This document shows, in pieces, positions 1-6,132 of a stretch of DNA of 7,960 bases. A program made the translations under genes and the position numbers. The notes below the pieces were generated by a model that was not told the DNA's origin, did not search any database, and saw nothing but the letters and a program-made list of their open reading frames with translations. Position 1 is the first letter of the stretch, and each line of letters begins with the position of its first letter. This DNA comes from Acidimicrobiales bacterium (GTDB lineage Bacteria; Actinomycetota; Acidimicrobiia; Acidimicrobiales; Poriferisodalaceae): contig JAGQSP010000534.1 in assembly GCA_020439485.1 (NCBI GenBank), positions 1-7,960 of the forward strand, in the 5' to 3' direction.

Positions 1-575
1 CGCAGGCCAAGGTCGATTCATCGAGACTGCGCAACGGCAATCTCAGCGACGACGACTGGCCCAAGATCAGCCGAGCGGTGGGGCAGCTGGCGGAGGCGCC
101 GATCTGGATCGACGACAACCCGAACCTGTCGGTGATGGAGATACGGGCCAAGGCACGACGCCTGAAGAGTCGATTGGGTGATCTAGGCCTGGTTGTCGTC
201 GACTATCTGCAGCTGATGCAGGGATCGAGTCGAGCCGAGAGCCGCCAGGTCGAGATCTCGGAGATATCGCGAGGTCTCAAGATCCTGGCCCGCGAGCTCG
301 AAACCCCCGTCGTCGCTCTTTCTCAGCTGTCGAGAACCCTCGAGTCTCGAGCAGACAAGCGCCCGATGCTTGCGGATCTTCGCGAGTCTGGTGCCATCGA
401 GCAGGACGCAGACGTCGTCATGTTCTTGTACCGCGACGAGATGTACAACCCCGAGTCATCAGACATCGGCACTGCCGAGATCATCATCGCCAAGCACCGC
501 AGCGGCCCGACAGCCACCGTCCGCTTGGCCTTCCTGGGCCACTTCACCAGGTTCGCGAACATGGCCAAGGCCTGA
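1..575 (+). CDS. dnaB: Replicative DNA helicase DnaB, C-terminal part (5' end outside window)
   Basis: This is the last 190 residues of DnaB, the hexameric ring helicase that unwinds DNA ahead of the replication fork using ATP. The reading frame is open from base 3, so the gene starts before the window; the GTG at 78 is internal. Seen in order: the segment before Walker B with the pattern [17 protein letters not shown], Walker B as VVVDYLQLM (Asp at about 201-203), the H3 region with ALSQLSR followed by LESR and [19 protein letters not shown], then AKHRSGPT, which carries the arginine-finger region, and a closing [12 protein letters not shown]. The H3 block is uninterrupted, so no intein sits at that site in this fragment. 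In many bacteria dnaB follows rpsF, ssb, rpsR and rplI, but that side is outside the window. The gene ends 21 bp from the stop of a convergent gene. Identification is very secure. Confidence 0.97.
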   Translation, partial: QAKVDSSRLRNGNLSDDDWPKISRAVGQLAEAPIWIDDNPNLSVMEIRAKARRLKSRLGDLGLVVVDYLQLMQGSSRAESRQVEISEISRGLKILARELETPVVALSQLSRTLESRADKRPMLADLRESGAIEQDADVVMFLYRDEMYNPESSDIGTAEIIIAKHRSGPTATVRLAFLGHFTRFANMAKA

Positions 576-596
576 CCGCCGCACTGCTACGACACC

Positions 597-893
597 TCAC
601 ACCAGGTCGCCACCAGCAGCGAAGAACACCACCACCAACAGCACCAGAGCAGCCACCCCGCCGATGATGCCGAACCATCCGATGAGGCGGCCGGCCAAGG
701 TTCCGATGCCCACGGCCAGGGCCAGCTGAGGAATAGGTCCGGTGTTGCGGTCTGTCTCCTGGGCCGCCACGCGTGTCACCAGTGCGACCAGCAGCGCTAC
801 GGCTATGACCAGCATGGTGAAAACCAACGAACTGAGCAGGCCAATCGCAATACCAATCGCGGCCGCGGTCGCCACTCGAGGGATCTGCTTCAC
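597..893 (-). CDS. Small hydrophobic membrane protein, function unknown
   Basis: I do not recognise a family. With the GTG start at 893 the product is 98 residues and nearly all membrane. A hydrophobic stretch of about 33 residues spans 9-41. A polar loop with QETDRNTG follows at about 45-52. A second hydrophobic run covers about 56-93, broken by a single Arg near 69, and could cross the membrane once or twice. No catalytic motif is visible. The frame stays open to an ATG at 968, which would add 25 residues rich in Cys, Trp, His and Arg. I disfavour that start because the added part reads through a perfect inverted repeat (926-950) and does not look like a membrane-protein N-terminus. Neither start has a clear ribosome binding site. 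The gene is convergent with dnaB and divergent from the small membrane gene at 1001. The long hydrophobic segments are the main evidence that it is real. Confidence 0.6.
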   Translation of the reverse strand: MKQIPRVATAAAIGIAIGLLSSLVFTMLVIAVALLVALVTRVAAQETDRNTGPIPQLALAVGIGTLAGRLIGWFGIIGGVAALVLLVVVFFAAGGDLV

Positions 894-925
894 GCCAACA
901 GAGTGCCACGCCCAGGGCCGATGGC

Positions 926-950
926 ATCGCCGGGGCCTTTCCCCGGCGAT
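926..950. repeat. Perfect 10-bp inverted repeat (hairpin) between divergent genes
   Basis: The arms ATCGCCGGGG (926-935) and CCCCGGCGAT (941-950) are exact reverse complements around the 5-base loop CCTTT. Two further G-C pairs (924-925 with 952-953) can form if A951 bulges out. No T-run follows on either strand, so it is not a classical intrinsic terminator. It lies in the gap between the minus-strand gene starting at 893 and the plus-strand gene starting at 1001. A role as leader hairpin, operator or factor-dependent stop is possible, but the sequence alone does not decide. Confidence 0.7.
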
Positions 951-986
951 AGCGTTGGCGCAGGTCATAGGCCAAGCTCTGCAACC

Positions 987-993
987 GGGAGAG
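987..993 (+). promoter_or_regulatory. Ribosome binding site for the gene at 1001
   Basis: GGGAGAG lies 7 bases ahead of the GTG at 1001 (9 bases from the GGGAG core). It is the only good Shine-Dalgarno-like match nearby and fixes the GTG as the start. Confidence 0.65.
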
Positions 994-1000
994 ACTCAAC

Positions 1001-1204
1001 GTGTACGACGACATTCTTCCATTGACCGTTCTGGCCCTCGGTGCGGCGATGTTGATCGGCAACGTGTTGGCCATCGTTCGGCCTCCCGACGAGCCGTTTC
1101 GTGATGGCGATCTGGCCCGCGCCCCACTCGGGCGGAGCCTCGTCATGGGCGCCGTAGGGCTGGTTGCGGCCATCTGGGGCCTCGCATCGCTCATCGGAGG
1201 GTGA
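1001..1204 (+). CDS. Small two-span membrane protein, function unknown
   Basis: The product is 67 residues and matches no family I can name. Two hydrophobic spans (about residues 6-26 and 46-66) flank a polar loop at 27-45 that carries RPPDEPFRDGD and several Arg residues. By the positive-inside rule the loop is likely cytoplasmic, which puts both ends outside. The GTG start is supported by GGGAGAG just upstream. The gene is divergent from the membrane gene ending at 597. It is followed by two hairpins, the second with a T-rich tail, so it is probably transcribed alone. The balanced hydrophobic pattern and the ribosome binding site make it a credible gene despite its length. Confidence 0.7.
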   Translation: MYDDILPLTVLALGAAMLIGNVLAIVRPPDEPFRDGDLARAPLGRSLVMGAVGLVAAIWGLASLIGG

Positions 1205-1230
1205 ATCTTTCGTCTATCTGTACCGGAAGC

Positions 1231-1251
1231 CGAGACGCGAAAGTCGTCTCG
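1231..1251 (+). repeat. Stem-loop downstream of the small membrane gene
   Basis: CGAGACG (1231-1237) pairs exactly with CGTCTCG (1245-1251) around a 7-base loop. It begins 27 bases after the stop at 1204. There is no T-run directly after it. It may help stabilise the 3' end of the small gene's mRNA together with the stronger hairpin just downstream. Confidence 0.5.
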
Positions 1252-1261
1252 TGATAACTTG

Positions 1262-1299
1262 GAAGAAGTCGCTCGCAGCCGGGCGGCTTTCTTCGTTTT
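1262..1299 (+). terminator. Probable intrinsic terminator after the small membrane gene
   Basis: GAAGA (1262-1266) pairs with TCTTC (1290-1294). After a bulged T1289, AGTCGC (1267-1272) pairs with GCGGCT (1283-1288) with one G-U pair, leaving a 10-base loop. The stem is followed by GTTTT (1295-1299). The run from 1288 to 1299 is nine T in twelve bases, which stands out in this GC-rich DNA. It lies about 60 bases past the stop at 1204 and 80 bases ahead of the next gene's preferred ATG. That is the right place to insulate the small gene from the c-di-GMP gene. Confidence 0.6.
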
Positions 1300-1369
1300 G
1301 AATCTCACCCGAACGATTCTGTCGATTGGTCGGGTCGGAGGGCTCCAATCGCCAGATGTTGCTGCCGAT

Positions 1370-1373
1370 GGAG
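1370..1373 (+). promoter_or_regulatory. Ribosome binding site deciding the start of the PAS-GGDEF-EAL gene
   Basis: GGAG ends 5 bases before the ATG at 1379. The alternative TTG start at 1259 has no comparable site and lies at the edge of the terminator-like hairpin. I therefore place the start at 1379. Confidence 0.55.
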
Positions 1374-1378
1374 CGCCT

Positions 1379-3520
1379 ATGCGGGCGAAGGTTCACCACG
1401 ACTACTTCGACGAGTACGCCCGTCGCCGGGTCAACCATCGGGTTCTCCTGAGAGCGGTCGGGCTGTTCGGGCTGGCGGCGGTTTGTGCCCTGGTGCCCGA
1501 GGTTGGGCCGAATCGGTTCGTGTTGGCTCCGATATTGCTTGCCATGACTGTGGTTCCGGTGGCGATCTCCACGCTGCTGCCGCCCCATCTGGTCATGAAG
1601 GCCCAGCCGAGCTTCGACGTCTTTGCCACTGTGGCGCTGATCTGGCTGGCTCCCGATGTTTGGACTGCGGGCCTGGTGATCATCGTGGGATCCCCGGCAG
1701 CATCTGCGGTGTTCTTGGGCCGTCGGGGCTATGTGTTGCTCGAGGCGTTGGGCCTCACCGGACTGGCCATCGGTGGCGTCATCGTCGGTGCCGAGGGTTT
1801 GCTCGTGCCCATTGCGGCCGCCGCAGTGCTGGTGCCTTTGGTAGGCAGCTACGTCGACGTATTCCTCGCCAACGATCACGGCGCGGCCGCAAGACTGGCC
1901 GACATCGCCGCTTCGGCAGACGTGATCTTGTGGGAGGCCGATCCACAAACTGGAAGGCTGCTATCGGTGAGCGGCCGTACCGACGACATCTTGGGTTACT
2001 CACGGGGTGAGGTGCCGCCCGACATGGCCCAGTTGGTACACCCGGACGACTTGGAGTCTCTCAGCCGAGCTCCCCGCGACGACGCGGGCTGGACTGAGGG
2101 CCGTTGCCGGTTGCGACGCGCCAACGGTTCGTGGGCCGCGTTCCAACTGTCCTTTCGGATCATCGGGAAGGGTTCGGCCGCGTTGGCCAGGGGAGTGGCC
2201 GTCGACGTGACCGAGCTGGTGACCCTGGCCGAGACCGACGAGCTGACCGGTCTGGCCAACCGCGCTGTGCTCAACCGGGTGCTCGAGGAACATCTCGACG
2301 AGGGCGACGAGACCGTCCTGATGATGATGGACCTCGATCGCTTCAAAGAGGTGAACGACACTCTCGGCCACCACAGCGGCGACGTGTTCTTGCGTGAGAT
2401 CGCCTGTCGGCTGGCCGGCGAGACCGACGATCGCAGCCTTGTGGCTCGAATCGGGGGCGACGAGTTCGCATTCGCAGTGTGGGGCCCAGGCGCTGTCGAG
2501 CGTTCGGTGGACCTTGCCAGACGAGCCGCTGCTGCGTGCGAGAGGCCGGTGACCCTCGACGGGCTCGAGTTCGCGGGCTCGTCTTCGATCGGAATCGCTG
2601 CCGCACCAGAACACGCCGCGCTGGCCAACGAGCTGATGCGGTTGGCCGACCTGGCCATGTACTCGGCCAAGCGGGCCGGTCAGGCATATCGGGTATACTC
2701 GCGCGACCACCGGGCCACAACGATCGATCGCTTGTCGCTCAGCGCCGACATAGCGGGTGCTCTCGAACGCGACGAGCTGAGGTTGTGGTTCCAGCCCAAG
2801 ATCGACCTGGCCACTTCCGAACTGGTCGGCGCAGAGGGCCTGTTGCGCTGGCATCACCCCCAAAGGGGAGTTCTCGAGCCTCGCGACTTCTTGGACGTCG
2901 TCGAGATATCTCGCCACTTCACCGCCCTGACGGTCGAACTGGTCGAACAGGCCGCCCGCATGTTGGCGCGCACCGAGGCCAGCGGCATCCACGCGTCGGT
3001 GAACGTCTCGATGAAGAACCTGTCAGACAGGGCCTTCGGTCACCAGGTCATAGACCGGCTGCTTACCAACGGCGTTGATCCCAGCCGCCTGATCCTCGAG
3101 ATGACCGAGCGCGAGATCACAACCGACAGGGCAGACGTGGTGGCCGCCCTAGCCGAGCTGAGACAAGCCGGAGTCGGCTTGTCTATCGATGACTTCGGAA
3201 CCGGGCATTCATCGCTATTGCGTCTTCATGAGCTGCCGGTGACGGAGGTGAAGATAGACAGGCGCTTCGTGAGCGAGCTGAGGCCCACCGGTGAGTCCGC
3301 CATCATCGTCAGAGGCATCGTCGAACTCGGCAAACGACTGGGCCACTGCATCGTTGCCGAAGGCGTCGAAGACTTGGCCCAGTTGGGTCTGCTGCGCGAG
3401 CTCGGTTGTGATCTTGGTCAGGGGTACCTGTGGTCGAAGGCAGTCGAGGTCGACGAGTTCGTGGCCACTGCCATGTCGAATCTGACGCCCGTACTCGACG
3501 CGGCTGACGTCACCGGCTGA
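1379..3520 (+). CDS. Membrane-anchored PAS-GGDEF-EAL protein (c-di-GMP synthesis/breakdown)
   Basis: This 713-residue signalling protein has modules for making c-di-GMP from two GTP (GGDEF) and hydrolysing it to pGpG (EAL). The N-terminus has five or six hydrophobic segments between about residues 22 and 160. A PAS-like domain follows at about 177-280, with ILGYSRGE, HPDD and a closing VDVTEL. The GGDEF domain (about 283-442) has DELTGLANR, DLDRFKEVND and an intact GGDEF at 359-363. The inhibitory RxxD site before it is absent (DDRS instead). The EAL domain (about 450-698) has EGL in place of EAL at 486-488, but keeps the metal and catalytic residues: the Asn of VNVS, Glu of LEMTE, DDFGTG (604-609), KID (625-627), AEGVED and QGY. 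Both halves therefore look catalytically competent. The frame is open back to a TTG at 1259, but that extension runs through a terminator-like hairpin. It is convergent with the gene ending at 3545. The PAS ligand cannot be predicted. Confidence 0.93.
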   Translation: MRAKVHHDYFDEYARRRVNHRVLLRAVGLFGLAAVCALVPEVGPNRFVLAPILLAMTVVPVAISTLLPPHLVMKAQPSFDVFATVALIWLAPDVWTAGLVIIVGSPAASAVFLGRRGYVLLEALGLTGLAIGGVIVGAEGLLVPIAAAAVLVPLVGSYVDVFLANDHGAAARLADIAASADVILWEADPQTGRLLSVSGRTDDILGYSRGEVPPDMAQLVHPDDLESLSRAPRDDAGWTEGRCRLRRANGSWAAFQLSFRIIGKGSAALARGVAVDVTELVTLAETDELTGLANRAVLNRVLEEHLDEGDETVLMMMDLDRFKEVNDTLGHHSGDVFLREIACRLAGETDDRSLVARIGGDEFAFAVWGPGAVERSVDLARRAAAACERPVTLDGLEFAGSSSIGIAAAPEHAALANELMRLADLAMYSAKRAGQAYRVYSRDHRATTIDRLSLSADIAGALERDELRLWFQPKIDLATSELVGAEGLLRWHHPQRGVLEPRDFLDVVEISRHFTALTVELVEQAARMLARTEASGIHASVNVSMKNLSDRAFGHQVIDRLLTNGVDPSRLILEMTEREITTDRADVVAALAELRQAGVGLSIDDFGTGHSSLLRLHELPVTEVKIDRRFVSELRPTGESAIIVRGIVELGKRLGHCIVAEGVEDLAQLGLLRELGCDLGQGYLWSKAVEVDEFVATAMSNLTPVLDAADVTG

Positions 3521-3544
3521 GCCAGACCGGGCCTTGCCGTCGGG

Positions 3545-4270
3545 TCAGGCCAGCGCAGCCGCGATGGCGTCGACGCCTTGGACGAACGCCGCCTTCTGGT
3601 CGTCGTCGAGCACCTCGAAGAAGCGGGTGACGATGGCGTCGGTGCGGTGTTCGGCAGCATCGAGAGCGGCGCGCGCCTCATCGGTCACCTCGGGAGGCTC
3701 TGCGTAACCGAACGTCGACACGTCGCCGGGGCGCTTGATGGCATGTGCCACGTCGGTGGTCAGACCCTCGGCCACCACCGCAACCAGGTGGGCACTTCCG
3801 CGAAGCTCACGCAGCAGCACGACGCAGCGATATGCCCTGGCTGCGATGTCGTCTGGCATCGGCTCCGCCGCGATGGCGGCAAACAGGGTCAGTCCGGACG
3901 CATCTGTCGAGGTGATCACCTTCTCGGCGGCAGCCACGAAGGCATCGAGGCCCTCGACCCCTGCCAGTTTCGAGCGTCCGAAATCGTCGGCGCATGCGAG
4001 ATGTACACCAGCCGCCTCTCGCGGGGCGACCTTCTCTTTGGCCGAGTTCCACATGTTCGCAACCAAACCGGCGTTGAAGTAGCCGAATGCAGAAACGACT
4101 ACAGCTGGCTCGACATCACCCAACACACCACCGCGGCCGAGGAAATAGAATCGGAAGCCGTCGAGGCCGATCTCCTTGCCTTTTGCCAGGGTGTCGGGGT
4201 GGAAGTAGTAGCCGGAGCCGGCTGAGTTGATCAGCGGCGAGGTGTGCTTGACGAGATCGAGCGTGTCCAT
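3545..4270 (-). CDS. SCO6745-family protein, function unknown
   Basis: The product is 241 residues from the ATG at 4270. It resembles the actinobacterial SCO6745 (SalK-like) family, whose biochemical role I do not know. Features that recall the family are the N-terminal YYFHPDTLAKGKEIGLDGF, the GRGGVLGDV turn, VVVSAFGYFNAGLV with an aromatic-rich patch before a conserved Trp (MWNSA), and the late LLRELRGSAHLVAVVAEGL block at about 152-170. No signal peptide or membrane span is seen; the protein looks helical and cytoplasmic. A GTG at 4303 would add 11 residues (start PRCQCRQTAS), which looks unlike the family. Neither start has an evident ribosome binding site. The gene lies 45 bp downstream of the serine hydrolase gene on the same strand, so the two are probably co-transcribed. 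It ends 24 bp from the convergent c-di-GMP gene. Family assignment is from memory of the pattern and is fairly confident. Confidence 0.75.
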   Translation of the reverse strand: MDTLDLVKHTSPLINSAGSGYYFHPDTLAKGKEIGLDGFRFYFLGRGGVLGDVEPAVVVSAFGYFNAGLVANMWNSAKEKVAPREAAGVHLACADDFGRSKLAGVEGLDAFVAAAEKVITSTDASGLTLFAAIAAEPMPDDIAARAYRCVVLLRELRGSAHLVAVVAEGLTTDVAHAIKRPGDVSTFGYAEPPEVTDEARAALDAAEHRTDAIVTRFFEVLDDDQKAAFVQGVDAIAAALA

Positions 4271-4315
4271 CGACGCAGTCTGGCGGCACTGGCAACGCGG
4301 CACAAATCTGCGGGT

Positions 4316-5479
4316 TCAGCCGGTGCCGAGGGCTGATGCCAGCGTGTTCACGAGACGTCTGACGCGAACGTTCTGCCAGCGTTTGCCAGGTCGATTCGTG
4401 AGGTAGCCGAACGCAACATCAGCACCGGGGTCGGCGAAACCCAGTGAGCCGCCATATCCGAAGTGACCGAAGGCCGAGTCGGTGAGTCCGATCGGCCGGT
4501 CGTCCATGTGCAGCTGAAATCCAAGCCCGAAACGTATGGGACGTTCGAGTATCACATCGGTGCCCGCCGAGGCCTCGGTGCGGGCTTCTGCCAGCAATTC
4601 GGTAGGAAGCGGGCACCTGTGGGCGCCCGGCAGCAAGGTGCTGTAGAACCGGGCCAAACCGCGGGCCGTTGTGTGGCCGTTGGTAGAAGGCACGCAGCAC
4701 ATCCGCCATTCCTGGCTGTTCAATACGCCGACCCCGGAGATGTTCGGCGGGTTGGCGTACGCGTGCCTGAGCAGCACCGAACGTTCGTCTGATACCGGAT
4801 AGGCCGAATCGAGGTCGATCGGCAGCGATGCGTGAGCGACGTCGACGTCGGCTACGCGTGGCAATTCCGAGACACCCAAGCCGCAGTGCATGTCGAGTTC
4901 GAAAGCGTCGGACAGGCGCCGAACAGCCGTGCTGAAATCCAGCCCGGTGAGCCTGCGCACCGGCTCGCCTATCAAGAAGCCGAACGTATTCGTGTGATAG
5001 CCGGGAGCTGTTCCGGGTGGCCACCACGGAGGTGTCGACGCCAGAGCCGCCGTCATCGTGTCCCATCTGTACAGATCTGGCACGTGCAGAACAGGGCCCA
5101 CTGCCGCCAGCCCGGCGGTGTGGCACAAGGCCTGTCGAAGGGTGATGGTCTCCTTGCCGTGTGCTGCGAACTCGGGCCAGCAAGAGGCGATCGGATCATC
5201 GAGGCCCATCAGGCCCTCGGCGACGACCCGAAGGGCCAGAACTGCGGCCACCGGCTTCATCGTGGAATAGGCGTTCACCAGGGTGTCGGGTGTCCACGCG
5301 GTGTCGCGGCTGTCGCTCGTCCAGCCCGACACAAGGTCGGCGACCTTGCGCCCACCCACGTAGACGGTCAAGGCTGCGCCCAGGTCGCCCGGATCGTCGC
5401 CCTCGGCGCGAAGGTTGTCGACCATGGCGTCGCGAAGCTCGTCGAAGGCCGGATCTGCGAACCCCGACACGAATCCCAT
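4316..5479 (-). CDS. Serine hydrolase, class C beta-lactamase / EstB-type esterase family
   Basis: This 387-residue protein belongs to the penicillin-binding-protein-like serine hydrolases, which include esterases (family VIII), D-aminopeptidases and class C beta-lactamases. The nucleophile motif SxxK is Ser72-Thr-Met-Lys75 in NAYSTMKP. The second motif is Tyr161 in PGYHTNTFGFLIGEPV, which matches the YH..TFG form of EstB-like esterases rather than the YAN of true AmpC. The third, HxG-like, site is GHFGYGGSLGFADP at about 338-351. Other family marks are LRQALCHTAGL (114-124) and WWPPGTAPG (152-160). The length is usual for the family. I see no signal peptide, so it is probably cytoplasmic, and an esterase role is likelier than antibiotic resistance. 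The ATG at 5479 has a strong GGAGGTGA site 5 bases upstream. The SCO6745 gene follows 45 bp downstream on the same strand. The substrate cannot be read from sequence. Confidence 0.92.
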   Translation of the reverse strand: MGFVSGFADPAFDELRDAMVDNLRAEGDDPGDLGAALTVYVGGRKVADLVSGWTSDSRDTAWTPDTLVNAYSTMKPVAAVLALRVVAEGLMGLDDPIASCWPEFAAHGKETITLRQALCHTAGLAAVGPVLHVPDLYRWDTMTAALASTPPWWPPGTAPGYHTNTFGFLIGEPVRRLTGLDFSTAVRRLSDAFELDMHCGLGVSELPRVADVDVAHASLPIDLDSAYPVSDERSVLLRHAYANPPNISGVGVLNSQEWRMCCVPSTNGHTTARGLARFYSTLLPGAHRCPLPTELLAEARTEASAGTDVILERPIRFGLGFQLHMDDRPIGLTDSAFGHFGYGGSLGFADPGADVAFGYLTNRPGKRWQNVRVRRLVNTLASALGTG

Positions 5480-5484
5480 ACCCT

Positions 5485-5491
5485 CACCTCC
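5485..5491 (-). promoter_or_regulatory. Ribosome binding site of the serine hydrolase gene
   Basis: On the minus strand GGAGGTG precedes the ATG at 5479 with a 5-base spacer. It is a near-perfect Shine-Dalgarno and fixes the start. Its core is the reverse complement of the methyltransferase gene's site at 5500-5504. Confidence 0.8.
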
Positions 5492-5499
5492 GAAGACGT

Positions 5500-5505
5500 G
5501 GAGGG
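5500..5505 (+). promoter_or_regulatory. Ribosome binding site of the methyltransferase gene
   Basis: GGAGGG precedes the GTG at 5509 with 3 bases between (5 from the GGAG core). The spacing is short but acceptable, and no other in-frame start nearby has such a site. Confidence 0.65.
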
Positions 5506-5508
5506 ATT

Positions 5509-6132
5509 GTGGTCGACAAGAGCAAGTGGGTCGAAATCACCGAGGAGAACCCGAACCACTCGAGCTGGTACGTGGAGCGCTTTCGCGCCATGGCAGCCGA
5601 GGGTAAGGACCTGGCCGGTGAGGCCCGACTGGTCGATGCGATGGTGCCCAGGAGCGCCCGCATCCTCGACGCCGGCTGCGGGCCGGGCCGGGTTGGCGGG
5701 CATCTGCACCTGCAGGGTCACGAGGTTGTTGGGGTCGACGTCGATCCCGTGCTGATCGAAGCAGCACGCCAGGATCATCCAGGCCCTACGTGGGTCGTCG
5801 CCGATCTGGCCGAGTTGGACCTTCCCTCGATGGGCATCGACGCCGACTTCGACGCCATCGTGGCTGCGGGAAATGTGATGGCCTTCCTGGCAGCGAGCAC
5901 CCGGCAGATGGTTTTGCAGCGCCTCGGTGCCCATCTGGCGCCTGATGGTCGTCTCGTCACCGGTTTCGGTGCGGGGCGCGACTATGAGTTCGCCGAGTTC
6001 GAAGCCGACGTGGAGGCGGCGGGGCTGCGATTCGACTCGCGCCATTCGACCTGGGATCTGAGGCCCTTCGAGACCGGGTCGGAGTTCATCGTCGCCGTGC
6101 TGAGCCGTTCCACAGACCGGGCCGACAGCTGA
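5509..6132 (+). CDS. Class I SAM-dependent methyltransferase
   Basis: The product is 207 residues with a Rossmann-like methyltransferase fold and would transfer a methyl group from S-adenosylmethionine; the acceptor is unknown. Motif I is LDAGCGPGRVGGHL (Asp54 to about 66). The acidic end of strand 2 is VVGVDVDP (Asp77, Asp79). VVADLAELDL (Asp99) supplies the adenine-side acidic residue, and FDAIVAAGNVMAFL is the motif IV region at about 114-127. The N-terminal HSSWYVERFRAMAAEGKDLAGEARLVDAMVP recalls a family common in Actinobacteria. The GTG start at 5509 has a GGAGGG site. The frame is open far upstream, but that part is antisense to the hydrolase gene and lacks motifs. The gene is divergent from the hydrolase with 29 bp between start codons. 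Its TGA overlaps the next gene's ATG by one base, so the two are likely translated together. No membrane segment is visible. Confidence 0.92.
   Translation: MVDKSKWVEITEENPNHSSWYVERFRAMAAEGKDLAGEARLVDAMVPRSARILDAGCGPGRVGGHLHLQGHEVVGVDVDPVLIEAARQDHPGPTWVVADLAELDLPSMGIDADFDAIVAAGNVMAFLAASTRQMVLQRLGAHLAPDGRLVTGFGAGRDYEFAEFEADVEAAGLRFDSRHSTWDLRPFETGSEFIVAVLSRSTDRADS

Noticed and set aside
955..983. Possible promoter (TTGGCG, 17-base gap, TCTGCA) for the gene at 1001
   Set aside because: The -10 element matches the consensus poorly, and such matches are expected by chance.
544..1308. Minus-strand open frame of 254 codons across the small membrane genes
   Set aside because: It overlaps the dnaB end, both membrane genes and both hairpins. 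The product is rich in Arg, Gly and Pro without hydrophobic or motif structure.
2000..2992. Minus-strand open frame of 330 codons opposite the GGDEF-EAL gene
   Set aside because: It is antisense to intact GGDEF and EAL motifs and has no family-like pattern of its own.
3521..3546. Possible bidirectional terminator between the convergent genes
   Set aside because: Only a 4-bp GACC/GGTC pairing with a long loop is visible and there is no T-run, so it is too weak to call.
4316..5479. Antibiotic-resistance beta-lactamase
   Set aside because: The SxxK motif is shared by many hydrolases. The YHT form of the second motif and the absence of a signal peptide favour an EstB-like esterase.
5161..5508. 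Possible N-terminal extension of the methyltransferase
   Set aside because: The frame is open, but the extra part is Arg/Pro-rich, antisense to the hydrolase coding sequence, and lacks motifs. The GTG at 5509 has a ribosome binding site and gives a normal-length enzyme.
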